Origin: Poecilobothrus nobilitatus
Taxonomy: Eukaryota; Arthropoda; Insecta; Diptera; Dolichopodidae
Length of the DNA: 64,000 nucleotides
NCBI GenBank assembly: GCA_947095535.1
Contig: OX352773.1
Location: forward strand, 108,817,950 to 108,881,949
Direction of reading: 5' to 3'
Shown here: positions 52,179 through 62,300 of the stretch, in pieces
How positions within the stretch are numbered: position 1 is the stretch's first letter
How the letters are laid out: each line of letters begins with the position of its first letter
Position numbers and translations under genes: made by a program
Notes under the pieces: generated by a model
Databases searched by the model: none
The model's input: only the letters and a program-made list of their open reading frames with translations
What the model was told of the DNA's origin: nothing

Positions 52179-52449
52179 ACCGAAATTTCAGAAAGTAATT
52201 ATAAAACATTGTGACCCTGAAGTAATCAAAACATTTTGTGAAATTGCTTTAAATATTTTAAAAGGTAATTGTAATCTAAGTAAAAAATCAACAACCCAAT
52301 TACGAAAGTATAAAAAGGAATTGAGATCCCTCATTTGCCGCCAAAAATCTATAAATAATAAAAGAAAAATCATTATTCAACGTGGTGGATTTTTACCTAC
52401 ACTTCTTGGTGCAGTACTATCAGGGATAATCGGAAATTTTATAAAATGA
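52126..52449 (+). CDS. Small basic GGFLP protein (element B)
   Basis: 107 codons from ATG 52126 (MKRLKVNRHILHLLKSSKPK). A Cys/Ile-rich helix (IKTFCEIALNILKGN), a basic middle (KKSTTQLRKYKKELRSLICR) and a hydrophobic C-terminal anchor-like segment (IIIQRGGFLPTLLGAVLSGI). This composition is typical of a small virion-associated protein found beside the ATPase in Polintons and adintoviruses. Overlap with the ATPase 3' end and an ATGA overlap with the next gene suggest a polycistronic or compact viral layout. Confidence 0.75.
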   Translation: MKRLKVNRHILHLLKSSKPKFQKVIIKHCDPEVIKTFCEIALNILKGNCNLSKKSTTQLRKYKKELRSLICRQKSINNKRKIIIQRGGFLPTLLGAVLSGIIGNFIK

Positions 52450-53135
52450 ATAATACAACATTTAACAAAATGATTATACTAAAACCCGAGATTTATGAGA
52501 AAATGAAACAAAATGCAGACTTTAAATTAAATGAGTTGGATAAAAATATGAAAAAAATATTGTTAAATAAATATCTAACAGACACTCAAAAATGGTATTT
52601 ATACAGACAAAATTTATTTAAAATAAGAAACAAAAATAGAGTACTTCCTAGAAATAAAGAGGAGAAAGTAAAAATTACGGAAACAAAAGGTACTCAAACT
52701 CGTGCAAAACCAATGTATATAGATGCGGAAGCTCAATCGCATTATCCTGAATATAAGAATGTAGGAATACAAGTTGTTCCTGAAGAAGAAGAAGTATATG
52801 AAAAAGAAGCTGATGACGAAGTATTTGATGATCAAATTCAGGAAAATGTTTTAACAAAAGCATTGTCAGCTGCTTCAGTTGGAGAACGCCTTAGAAAAAG
52901 AAAATCAATTAGAAATCAAAATGTACAAATTTTTGAAACTGATACAGGGGACATTATAACTGTTCCTTTAGATAGCCAAAGCCCACCAACGAAAAAAGAA
53001 AAAACTATAAATAGCAAAGAGTTGAATAATTCATCAAGACGTGTTTTAAGGTCAGCAGTAGGTAATACTCAAACAGAACTTAATTTTCCAATTCGTAAGA
53101 ATAAATCCGCAAGCTCATGGACAACATACAAGTAA
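52446..53135 (+). CDS. Acidic-middle, basic-tailed protein (element B)
   Basis: 229 codons, intact, collinear with 10663-11352 in element A. Features: N-terminal helical domain (PEIYEKMKQNADFKLNELDK), an acidic cluster (VVPEEEEVYEKEADDEVFDD), basic RKRKSIRNQ and a Ser/Lys-rich end. No known domain. Preservation in both elements suggests it was under constraint when they were active. A core or scaffold role is inferred from charge layout and position only. Confidence 0.7.
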   Translation: MNNTTFNKMIILKPEIYEKMKQNADFKLNELDKNMKKILLNKYLTDTQKWYLYRQNLFKIRNKNRVLPRNKEEKVKITETKGTQTRAKPMYIDAEAQSHYPEYKNVGIQVVPEEEEVYEKEADDEVFDDQIQENVLTKALSAASVGERLRKRKSIRNQNVQIFETDTGDIITVPLDSQSPPTKKEKTINSKELNNSSRRVLRSAVGNTQTELNFPIRKNKSASSWTTYK

Positions 53136-54023
53136 ATGATGAATTTTATGCCACTTTACTCAGTGATTCATCTATGAACTATTATCCAGAAAATTCATTA
53201 TCATCTTTTACAAATAAAATGAATAAATACATGTGTGATTCAAGGTGGAAAGTCGGTATTTCAGAAATGTATGTTAATGATTTCGTTCCAAATGTGTATG
53301 GTGAAGAATGGGAAAAAAGTACTCAAATATTTATTAAAGGTATGCAGAAAGATATGATAGGGGTTGGAACATCATATATTCCATACATAGAAAAACAAAT
53401 GATATGCGACTGGAAAGTTTTTCTACTACCAACACTAATTCAAAATATACGCCCACTTAATAGGTTTACAAGAAAAGAAGTTGATTTGGGGAATTTTTAA
53501 TTTTATAAACGATGAAGTTCATTATAGACAACCAATTAAAGCTGAGGAGATGCCTAAAAATTTAAGTTACACCACAATATGTGTTACTAAGCCTAAAATA
53601 GATATAAAAATAAGAGCAAATTACGCTTATACCCTCGAAGGACTTTTGACAACATGTTTCAATCAAGTATCTTTTAAAGTTACAGATTTTAAAAAATATA
53701 AATCACGTGTAATAGAAGCTTTCAAAACTTTTATAGATAGTGTACAATTGATTCCCATTAGTAAACCAGATATGTTTTTTATATACACAGATATAATTGA
53801 ACCGCAAAAACTAGGTGATAAAGATATAAGGTGTTTAAGATCTGTTAACATACAAAATTCTTTCACTGATACTGTAAAAGAATTCAGTAATATTCAATAT
53901 TGCAATGTGGAGAAATCATTTAATAACATTTCATTACTTTTATGTGATAAATATGGATACAAAATAAACTTTTCCAATAGTTCAATTCCAACAAAAATTG
54001 TATTACATTTTAAAAAAGTATAA
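53117..54023 (+). pseudogene. Penton-like minor capsid protein, one deletion (element B)
   Basis: From ATG 53117 (MDNIQVNDEFYATLLSDSSM) with the conserved opening region (YYPENSLSSFTNKM, WKVGISEMYVNDF). An 11-base deletion at about 53476-53481, against element A, shifts the frame after TRKEV. The remainder (from 53481) keeps LSYTTICVTKPKIDIKIRAN and the C-terminal EKSFNNISLLLCDKYGYKIN ... VLHFKK block that marks Polinton penton-like proteins. The gene starts 19 bases before the previous one ends. Confidence 0.82.
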
Positions 54024-54069
54024 ATAAAAGCGATTTTACAAAACTATATATTATTTTATTTTATTCATT

Positions 54070-54510
54070 ATGGAGAGAGCGTACTACAAATATTATTTAG
54101 TTCAATCAGGAAAAGGTCTTGAGGATATTGGTCCTTTGTTACACTCAATTGTACCTTACCAAAGGGGACGAGGGTTAGGGAGCTTTTTCGGTGGTCTTTT
54201 TAGATATTTAAAACCAATATTTACGTCTGGAGCTAATATATTTAAAAAAGAGGTTATTAACTCTGGTATTAATGCATTATCTGCTATTGCCACAGGGGCA
54301 AATGTAAAAGAAGTGGTTCAAGATCGAAGTAAAGAGATAATAAAAAATGTAAGACGAGGTGCAGTTCGGAAACTCAATGAAATGTATGGACAAGGCAAAA
54401 GAAAACGAAGAAAATCTATAAAAAGACCTCTCATTAATAATTTAAATTATTTTACGTCGAAGCGACGCAAAGTTAATAACAAAAACAAACAAAAAGATAT
54501 TTTTGAATAA
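54070..54510 (+). CDS. GLGSFF virion-like protein (element B), intact
   Basis: 146 codons from ATG 54070 (MERAYYKYYLVQSGKGLEDI). A Gly-rich hydrophobic stretch YQRGRGLGSFFGGLFRYL is followed by an amphipathic helix region (VINSGINALSAIATGANVKE) and a strongly basic tail (GQGKRKRRKSIKRP, TSKRRKVNNKNKQK). It is reminiscent of minor core or membrane-active proteins of adenovirus-like particles. The function is inferred from this pattern. It lies between minor and major capsid genes. Confidence 0.75.
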   Translation: MERAYYKYYLVQSGKGLEDIGPLLHSIVPYQRGRGLGSFFGGLFRYLKPIFTSGANIFKKEVINSGINALSAIATGANVKEVVQDRSKEIIKNVRRGAVRKLNEMYGQGKRKRRKSIKRPLINNLNYFTSKRRKVNNKNKQKDIFE

Positions 54511-54512
54511 TT

Positions 54513-55813
54513 ATGATTGAATGTATGAAATCAGAGCTTGATATTTTTAAAACACAGCCTATTCAGTCAAGTATTTTACGATCTGAAGAAGTTTCCTATA
54601 ACCCTATTGCTTCTTTAGATAATCCGTCTGTCATAGAATTTGTTTCACTAGGGCACGGTGATACATATAGAGACTTGTCTTCGACATATCTAAAATTAAA
54701 AGTACAAATTTTAAAAAAAGATGGAACTCAATGGAATAAAGATAAAAAAACTGATGGAACACCTATACAACAACCAAGTGTGGTTAATAATATGTTACAT
54801 TCATTAATAAAACAATGTAATGTTCAACTAAATGGAAAGAATATATCTCCATCAGATGGCAATTATCATTACAGAGCTTATATTGAATCATTGTTAAATT
54901 ATGGTACGGATGCCGCTACAACGCATTTGGAGTGTGGTGGATGGATGCTAGATAAGCCAAATATAGCAAAAAAGATAATAGTGGTTCAAAAGAACGTCAA
55001 AAATTATACCAAAATAGCAATGTAGTGGAACTTATGGGGAAATTACATTTAGATATGTTTAACCAACCTACACTTCTCATAAACAATGTCGATGTTCGAG
55101 TTGTCCTAACATTAGAAAAACCAGATTTTTACCTCTTTGCAGATGATACTGATGAATCTCAACTAAAAATTTTAGAAGCCACTTTATTTATGAGACATGT
55201 AACAATTAATCCTAGTGTGCTATTAGCACATAATGCTGTATTGGAAAAACCTAATGCCAAATACAATTACAAACGGGTAGAGGTAAAAACTTTTACCATT
55301 CCACAGAATAGTTCATCAATATCACTTGATAATGTTTTTATTGGACTGTTGCCAAACACAATCATTTTTTGCATGACAGAAAATACAGGTTACTCTGGAA
55401 AAAGGTCAAAAAACCCATACAATTTTAAACATTTTGATATTTCACAATTTGTGTTAAACGTAAATGGTGTTCAAATACCTAATTCAGCAATTGAAACCAG
55501 TTTTTCAGATGAAAATAATTGCTGTACAAGAGCATACAGTACACTTTTTTCAGGAACTGGAATTTACCATAATGATAAAGGTCATCAGATAACAAAAACC
55601 ATGTTTAGTAATGGGTTTTTCATTCTAGCTTTTGATTTAACTCCAGATTCATCAGGAAATGAAGTGTGTCAAGGTCTACTAAATCAAGGTACAGTTAGAA
55701 TTGAGGCAAGACTATCAAAACCACTTACATCTACACTAACTGCTATTGTTTATGGAGAATTTGATGCAAGTTTACAAATTGATAAAAACCGAAATATATT
55801 CTCAAACCTATAA
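54513..55813 (+). pseudogene. Major capsid protein, one frameshift (element B)
   Basis: From ATG 54513, 2 bases after the previous stop (MIECMKSELDIFKTQPIQSS). It is a Polinton double jelly-roll capsid protein, about 433 codons. Landmarks: SVIEFVSLGHGDTYRDLSST, SVVNNMLHSLIKQCNVQLNG, YHYRAYIESLLNYGTDAATT, CGGWMLDKP, then from 55025 LHLDMFNQPTLLINNVDVRV to FDLTPDSSGNEVCQG and NIFSNL. One base is missing in an A run (54967-54973), where element A has an extra C, so the two halves lie in different frames. Confidence 0.88.
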
Positions 55814-55850
55814 ATAGCATATATAAAAGTAAATTTGAATATTTGACAAA

Positions 55851-56183
55851 ATGTCACTGTCTTGTGCACTTCTGGATGTAACATTTTGTAGTGATGATAA
55901 TAATACCTTGTTTGCGAAAGATATTTGTATAGTTGGTTTTAAAGAACCTTGTAAAAAGTTTGTAAAAGAGCTCAAGTATAAATTTCCAACTAGGGATTTT
56001 ATAAATGATAATTTTGATAATTACTCTTTTGGAACTGTGTACAACGATAAAATAAATAAAGAGCTCTGTCAAATACTAGAAAAATTTGATGTTATTATAA
56101 CAAATAAAAAAATCAAAAAAGAGTTTTTATCTAATTATATTAAAGAAACAACTAAAGTATATGACTTGAATCAATTTGATTGA
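55851..56183 (+). CDS. Small conserved protein upstream of protease (element B)
   Basis: 110 codons, ATG 55851 (MSLSCALLDVTFCSDDNNTL), with FAKDICIVGFKEPCKKFVKE, NYSFGTVYNDKINKELCQIL and FDVIITNKKIKKEFLSNYIK ... KVYDLNQFD. No family recognised. The last segment looks like IYVKGEQKKLFLQKN..KIEDL in the protein at 50889, suggesting a common fold or distant paralogy. The stop overlaps the protease ATG (TGATG), implying coupled expression. Confidence 0.6.
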   Translation: MSLSCALLDVTFCSDDNNTLFAKDICIVGFKEPCKKFVKELKYKFPTRDFINDNFDNYSFGTVYNDKINKELCQILEKFDVIITNKKIKKEFLSNYIKETTKVYDLNQFD

Positions 56184-56629
56184 TGAATACCCTAGAGATA
56201 AGTGACGTATTAAGATGTAACAAACACACACGTAAATTTTTTAAAGGAGTTTTTGCTCTGGATCAACTCCCCAGAATAATTGAAAAACAAACTTTTTTAA
56301 TTGTAAACACTGATAAATCAAAAGATCCGGGAACACATTGGTTAGCTATTTTTAAGCCAAAGAATGGCTGTGTTGAATATTTTGATTCGTTTGGTAGAAA
56401 ACCAGATAAATTAGAAATTTTAAGTTACTTAAAAAATCAATGTATAATTTTTAATAAGAAACAGTTGCAAAGTAACTATTCAGATGTTTGTGGGCAATAT
56501 TGTTGTGTTTATACATGGTATAGATGTTGCGGTTATAGTATGAACGCTTTTTTAAAACAATTTAATAAAGAAAATCATATAGAAAATGACAAAAATATAA
56601 TAAATACTTTTCACCATATATTTGAATAA
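56183..56629 (+). CDS. Adenain-type cysteine protease (element B), intact
   Basis: 148 codons from ATG 56183. Catalytic residues His52 (DPGTHWLAIF), Asp68 (EYFDSFGR), Gln96 (KKQLQSNYS) and Cys103 (SDVCGQYCCVY), in the order of adenovirus maturation protease. By family it cleaves capsid and core precursors. The C-terminus (NDKNIINTFHHIFE) differs from that of the A copy, which is 13 residues longer. A longer upstream reading would start on TTG and is not needed. Confidence 0.92.
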   Translation: MNTLEISDVLRCNKHTRKFFKGVFALDQLPRIIEKQTFLIVNTDKSKDPGTHWLAIFKPKNGCVEYFDSFGRKPDKLEILSYLKNQCIIFNKKQLQSNYSDVCGQYCCVYTWYRCCGYSMNAFLKQFNKENHIENDKNIINTFHHIFE

Positions 56630-56711
56630 TGGTGAACATAATTAATATTTCTCAATCATGTCTTCCTAAGAGATATAACATTTAATAATAAACTTTAGTG
56701 TAATTAAAATA

Positions 56712-57248
56712 ATGGAAGAGCAAAGTCCTAGCATTAATTTGTTGCTGAGTTATACATACTTTCTCAACAGAAGTCACACATTAAAAATAGTTGTCGGATT
56801 TGACACAGATTTTTTTGAAGTTGCAAGTGTTTTTCATTGGATTGGAATGAAACCAATTATTTTAAAATATCATGAATGGTGTAAATTTTATGACCTATTT
56901 CATAAAAAATTTTCCAAGCAGTCAATTAAAAATTCAAAATTATGTTTACAAAGTGGATTAAAATCTACAGTAGGACAGAATCTTAGCATTAACAAAGAGG
57001 AAGCTGACGAGTTTTACAGTTTGATTGATTTCCTACATGCAGTAGTTGCATATAATAAAACTGCAGAGCCAAATGTAAAGGAATATGTTAAAAAATACAT
57101 AAAGACCTGTGAAGAAAAGAATGTTGCAAAGTTGAAAGAAGAGATTTATATTCCGGTTCAAAAATTTAATATACGATGTAATTTTTCTCGACTCTTTTAT
57201 GAAATACCTGTATTTTTACAAAAAAAAAAAAAAAAAAAAAAAAAATAA
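56712..57248 (+). CDS. Conserved Polinton protein of unknown function, C-terminus ends in poly-A run (element B)
   Basis: 178 codons from ATG 56712 (MEEQSPSINLLLSYTYFLNR). It includes SIFH-like WIGMKPIILKYHEWCKFYDL, SGLKSTVGQNLSINKEEADE and YIPVQKFNIRCNFSRLFYEI. It ends in nine Lys encoded by a run of about 25 A (57221-57245). The A copy instead continues with ordinary residues (ILKEQICNIL), so the run has replaced the true end. Fold unknown. Convergent with the Q-rich gene. Confidence 0.6.
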   Translation: MEEQSPSINLLLSYTYFLNRSHTLKIVVGFDTDFFEVASVFHWIGMKPIILKYHEWCKFYDLFHKKFSKQSIKNSKLCLQSGLKSTVGQNLSINKEEADEFYSLIDFLHAVVAYNKTAEPNVKEYVKKYIKTCEEKNVAKLKEEIYIPVQKFNIRCNFSRLFYEIPVFLQKKKKKKKK

Positions 57249-57713
57249 TAAATCAAAAAAAATTTTGTAACTATATAATTTGTTATTTGTTTTTTGAGGT
57301 ACAAATATAATTAAATTGCGGGTCTCAAAGACCCACTTAAGACCATAAATGGTCTTTATTTGCTTAACATTTATTATATGATATAGAGCATCTTGCTCCA
57401 TATCTTTAGTTTTTAGGAAACTTTTTCTAGTTTCTACATTTTTGTTATTAAAAGCTTCTTTGAAGCTTTTTTTTGTTGGTGGTTCTTCTTCTTGAAGAAG
57501 AATGATTTCTTCTTGTTGTTGTTGTTGAAATTGTTGATGTTGTTGCTGTTGTGGTTGTTGTGGTTGTTGTTGATGATGATGATGATGATGTTGTTGTTGA
57601 TGAAGTGGCTGCGATTCCTGTTGAGTTCTTATTCTTTTCCGTTTAATTGGGGCTAACTCCTGTGTTGGCTCTATTTGCTGAGCGTAGGCGAAAATTTCTG
57701 CTGTGTTTTCCAT
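57216..57713 (-). CDS. Q-rich protein with YG-KWVFE beta-domain (element B)
   Basis: 165 codons from ATG 57711-57713 (MENTAEIFAYAQQIEPTQEL). A basic patch (IKRKRIRTQQ) is followed by a Gln/His run (QQQHHHHHHQQQPQQPQQQQ), an acidic bit (QEEEPPTKK) and the domain FLKTKDMEQDALYHIINVKQ then KTIYGLKWVFETRNLIIFVP. The end runs into the T run shared with the convergent gene, giving an artificial poly-Phe tail. Similar domains are seen in elements A and C and at 41875. I infer DNA or RNA binding; single-stranded-DNA binding would fit an element with a protein-primed polymerase. Confidence 0.65.
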   Translation of the reverse strand: MENTAEIFAYAQQIEPTQELAPIKRKRIRTQQESQPLHQQQHHHHHHQQQPQQPQQQQHQQFQQQQQEEIILLQEEEPPTKKSFKEAFNNKNVETRKSFLKTKDMEQDALYHIINVKQIKTIYGLKWVFETRNLIIFVPQKTNNKLYSYKIFFDLLFFFFFFFFL

Positions 57714-58195
57714 TTTTGCTTCCTTTTTTCTGTATTATTATTATGTTGAGCTCTGTCTGTCTTAAGAAAAATTCCACTTTATTTATACTAAATTTTTCTT
57801 CTAAAAAATTGTATTATCAATGTTTAGAAATCAAAATCCTTAAGAAAACTAATTAAAAACAAAAAGTTGTAAAGTAAGTTGTTTATTAATGTAATAAATT
57901 CTAATTGATAATAATAAAACTATAATTTTTTTATATAACATTTTTCGCAACATTGTTGCATTTAACAGTGTTCTAAATTTAAGAAAACTCTTCTACATAA
58001 ATTCCAATTATACTTTTTTATGAAAGAATATTATTTTTTATTTACCTATTCCTAAATTATTTATTTTTATTAGTAAATATTTTTCTATTTTTATTTTTTC
58101 TATTACCATTTTTACAACATTTTTACAACATTGTTGCATTTAATAGTGCTCTAAAGTTAAGAAAAAATTTTCTACATAAATTCTTATTACACTTT
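57714..58195. other. Intergenic stretch with direct repeat of integrase 3' end
   Basis: No gene. A block of about 100 bp (CAACATTGTTGCATTTAA, AGTGTTCTAAATTTAAGAAA, CTACATAAATTC, TATGAAAGAATAT) occurs at about 57948-58040 and again at about 58127-58212. The second copy includes the last integrase codons. Confidence 0.65.
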
Positions 58196-59111
58196 TTATG
58201 AAAGAATATCATATTTACTTATCCATTGATTATGACTATTATCAAAACCTAAATATTTCACATATACTTTATTGCCTTTTCGTTGTAAAATTTTTTCAAT
58301 TAAATAAGCATTGGGGTCTTTGACACTAGTCAGTTCCTGTTCATAGAAGCCACCACGAACTAATTTATTTTTATAATCTTTTAAACTATATGTAATCGGG
58401 TCTGTCTTGTTTTTGAAAGCTATTTTAAAAACTTCAGTTGAATAGTTAGGTTCATATCCTTTTTGAAAAGTACCTTTAGACCTTGCAATTCTAACAAAAT
58501 CACCAACATTAAATTTTCCCTTATTAAATATTTTAGGGTAATTATAAATTGAACGAAGAATTTGTTTTTCATTTTGTGATGTAACTTGGTTTGGTTTTAA
58601 CTTAATTGTACTATGTTTTGTGTCATTATATTTTTCAATTAGTTTTGGTAAAAATTCTATCCATTTAAAATTTCCTTGTAAACTAAACTGTTTCCACATA
58701 ATTGATTTTAATGTTCTGTTAAACCTTTCACAAACACTAGCCTTCATTTCTGAATAAGTATGATAGTGATTTATTTTATAGCTTTTCATTAAATTTTGGA
58801 ATTTTTTGTTGAAAAATTCTTTTCCCTGGTCAGAATGAATATTTTTTGGAGACTTCCCCTCCCTTTTAAAAATCTTTTCCATACTTTTAACTACGTCATC
58901 TGCTGCCTTTGATTTAACTTTTTCGGCGTTTTGAAAATATATCGATAACAGTTAAGAGAAACTTGTATCCATTATTTACTTTTTGATAGGCCGACATATC
59001 TACAAGATCAATTTCCCATGTATCATTTAACCCTCTTTGAGATATTTTTCGTCTCCGAAATCTACGTCTAACTGGACGATGAATTTCAGATACTATTTGT
59101 GCTTTTGACAT
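58196..59111 (-). pseudogene. Polinton-type integrase with chromodomain, one frameshift (element B)
   Basis: From ATG 59109-59111 (MSKAQIVSEIHRPVRRRFRR). Triad: Asp in DTWEIDLVDM, Asp in IHSDQGKEFF, Glu in ASVCERFNRTLK. C-terminal chromodomain YLIEKILQRKGNKVYVKYLG, ending NQWISKYDILS. A few bases are missing after VIDIFSK (58925-58934), where other copies have Tyr-Ala, shifting the frame; the remainder is open. It is similar to but clearly distinct from the element A integrase. Confidence 0.88.
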
Positions 59112-59157
59112 TATTATTGAAGAGTTAAACTGCAAATGTGAATTTGAATAAAATCAG

Positions 59158-59203
59158 TAAATATATATATATATATATATATATATACTGATATATATAT
59201 GTA
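59158..59203. repeat. TA microsatellite
   Basis: Runs of TA interrupted once by CTG, in the interval between integrase and polymerase genes. Confidence 0.9.
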
Positions 59204-59322
59204 AATAATTTTTTGGCTATATTCTGAAAATTAAAAACGGTAAAATTAAAAGATTTTGTTTAATGCTGTAATTTAATAGTTTAATACAAAATTTTTACAA
59301 TATACATATTAACAATAATTTT

Positions 59323-62300
59323 TTAAATTTTTTTCTTTTTGAAGCCATAAGGAACTGAAGTATAATCATCTGCAAAAACTCGTTTTCTGGAATTTATTCG
59401 ATATGACTTTATTTCAGGAACAGTGATGACTCTGTGATCGTATGTTCGGCGAATACTAGGAAATGTTATATTTATTTGTTGAAAGTTGTTTAATTTTTTA
59501 ACTAATTGTTTCATAGAGCCAAAATTTATTTCTTGTGAAGCGTTGTAATTTAAACGAATACCTTTCACTTTGCAAACAGTTTTTTCGCATTTGGAGTTGG
59601 TACTATATATTTTGTATGCATAGTTCTTTGCACCACCACTAACAAATTCTGTAATATAGCTTCCAATTCCATATTCTTCAAGCTCATCTGTCATATCTCC
59701 TATGAAAACTCCAGTTGGAGGGTTATATTCTCCTTCACGTGCTACATATATTATTGAATCTGTATCGTAATACAAAACTCGTTCTTTTAAATTGTCTAAG
59801 TAAGAATACAATTTTAAACGAGCTTGTGTGGTAGTGTAAGCAGCTATGCAAACGTTAACTGTTGATAATGATTCAGCTGTTTCTTCTTTGTATTCCCAAT
59901 TTACCAAAACTGTTTTTTCGTTTATTGGAGTTATTTTATTTACACTCTTGGAAGGATCAGTAAGAATAGTAAATAATTCATAAGGCTCATTTATTATTTC
60001 AGTTTTTGATTGATTTTCTCTCTGTCCAAATTTATCCCAGAAAGAGTTTAACATTAACTTAGCTAATGATCTAAGTCCAGGATTTTTTTCTATATCGTTA
60101 AACTGTAAATTTATGCCTTCTACTTTCGAAAATTTTTCTAAATATTTGCACTTTTCCTTTGGTGTTTTGCAAAAGCTAGGCCAGCCAGAAGCTTCTTGTT
60201 TAATTTTAAGGAACTTGTTCATCATTTCTGTAAAAATTCCTTGTTGTGATGTAAGGGGATTAAATTGTTTAACAGTATACTCCCATACCTCGTATATTTC
60301 CACAATTTTGTATCCCTGTTTAACAGCTTCTCTTACTTCATCTATAACCCACGTTCCTAAAATTGACCTACTACGATTGTCATGCGAGCAGTCATCATTA
60401 TTCATTTCCAAACTACATGTTTGACAGCAGGAAAACATTAGCTTATTATTTTGATTTATAGGCAAAACCGGGTGATAGAGTTTTTCTGGGGGAAGTATCA
60501 ATGCCTTTATTAATCCTTCAGTATCATTTAAATTTAATTTATTGCATTCAATTTTTCCAACATGAACTTTTGGATGACCCACTGGGAATTTTCCATATTT
60601 ACACACCCAAGGATATAGTGAGCATATATCTATATACATTATTTTTTCACCAGGCGCACATTTATAATATGTTCTTGTGTTTCCTGTTCTACCGCCATAA
60701 AACGCATCACGTGGTTTTAGTGGTATCAAACTTTCGTTCTCCAATTTTGCGAAAAATTCTATGTATTCTTTTGATCTCATTTCGTTTCGAAATTCACACT
60801 CCTACTTTTCAATTACTTGATAACCTATAGAGCGTAATTTATTGGCTTTGGATAATGTAGCCTCATAACGTGTTTCATATTTTTTATTATTATTATTTTT
60901 GAAACATTTTGGATGGCCATGGTAATAACAGCCATAAAACTCAAATATTTGTTTTGTGTCTGTGCAATATCCGTCAACACGAAGACCAAAAATTACTTTT
61001 TCCTTTCCGTTACCACTATGCTGAATTTTTATTTTTCTTCGTTTTTCTTCCCACATTAACCATTTTATGGCAATGATTGACTGGTTTTCTGATAAGCGAT
61101 ATCCTTGTTTAGGTATAAGTCCAATTGTATACGGTTTTAAAAAATTCCTTCTAAAAACCAAATTACACGCTGATGCAATTGTAGTGGCCTCTAAAAATGG
61201 CTCAACCTTACATTCTTCCAAAAATAGCTGTCTGAATTTAATACAGGCTGCTGTCAAAATTTTTACGTCATTCATACAATATTCTACAAGTTCCTTTTGG
61301 AGGTTAAAAGACTTGTTTTTATTTTCTTCATACCATTCAAGAAATTGTTTTCTTTCTGATGCACTCATTGAATTATAACAGTAATATTTCCGATCGGGTA
61401 ACTTTCCATTATATTTTATATTATTTTTACGATTAAACATATGAGGAAAATATCCTTTTTTTAAATTTATATCTAAATCAAATGCCTTCGGTAAACTAGA
61501 TAACGGCATTGGAAAATAGTTTAGTGAATCAATAAATTTCACGTTATCTAACAGCATTAAAATTATCTTTGTTCCCCTCATAATTAGTTTTGGTTTGATG
61601 ATGGTTTTCTCTAAGATATAGTTTAATAAAAACTGATTATCAAATGCTTGTCCGTTATGTGCAATGACTACAACTTTATGAAATATCTTTCTTTGGTTGA
61701 GTATATATTCTAAGAACATTTGTATTGGATTTTGTTTCAACACATGTTCTCGAAGTCCACAAAAATTGCATCTTTCAACATTAGACAATATACAATGCGT
61801 GCAACGTTGTTCAAAAATACATAAATCAGGCTGATGTTCAATTATATCCCCTATTGCAACACCTTCATGAAGTTTCTCCCCGATGATATCATCTTGAGTT
61901 TTTTCGAGGTCGTAGAAAATATATAATATATTTTTAAGTTCAGCTAATTCTTTACACGGTGTAATAAAGCATTGGTGGTCTGAAGCTACATTCATATTAC
62001 AGTTTTTACACAAATGTCCATAGCATATATGATTTACATCGGTTCTGTATACTTTAAAGCATTTTGTACAGGAATTTATAAGAGTACAAATAGATTTTTT
62101 ATTTGTAGATGATGTTGCTTTATGATTATCAAAACAAGTTTGACCTTTAAAACTTCGATTGCATACATCACATTTAATATTTGGAAAATTTACGTCACAT
62201 GCTGGAGATGATTTACAAAAGAAACACGACTGTTTACATCTGTGAGACAATCTATTGTTATACGGAACATTACATGTTTGGCAAAAGTAATCACAACTAA

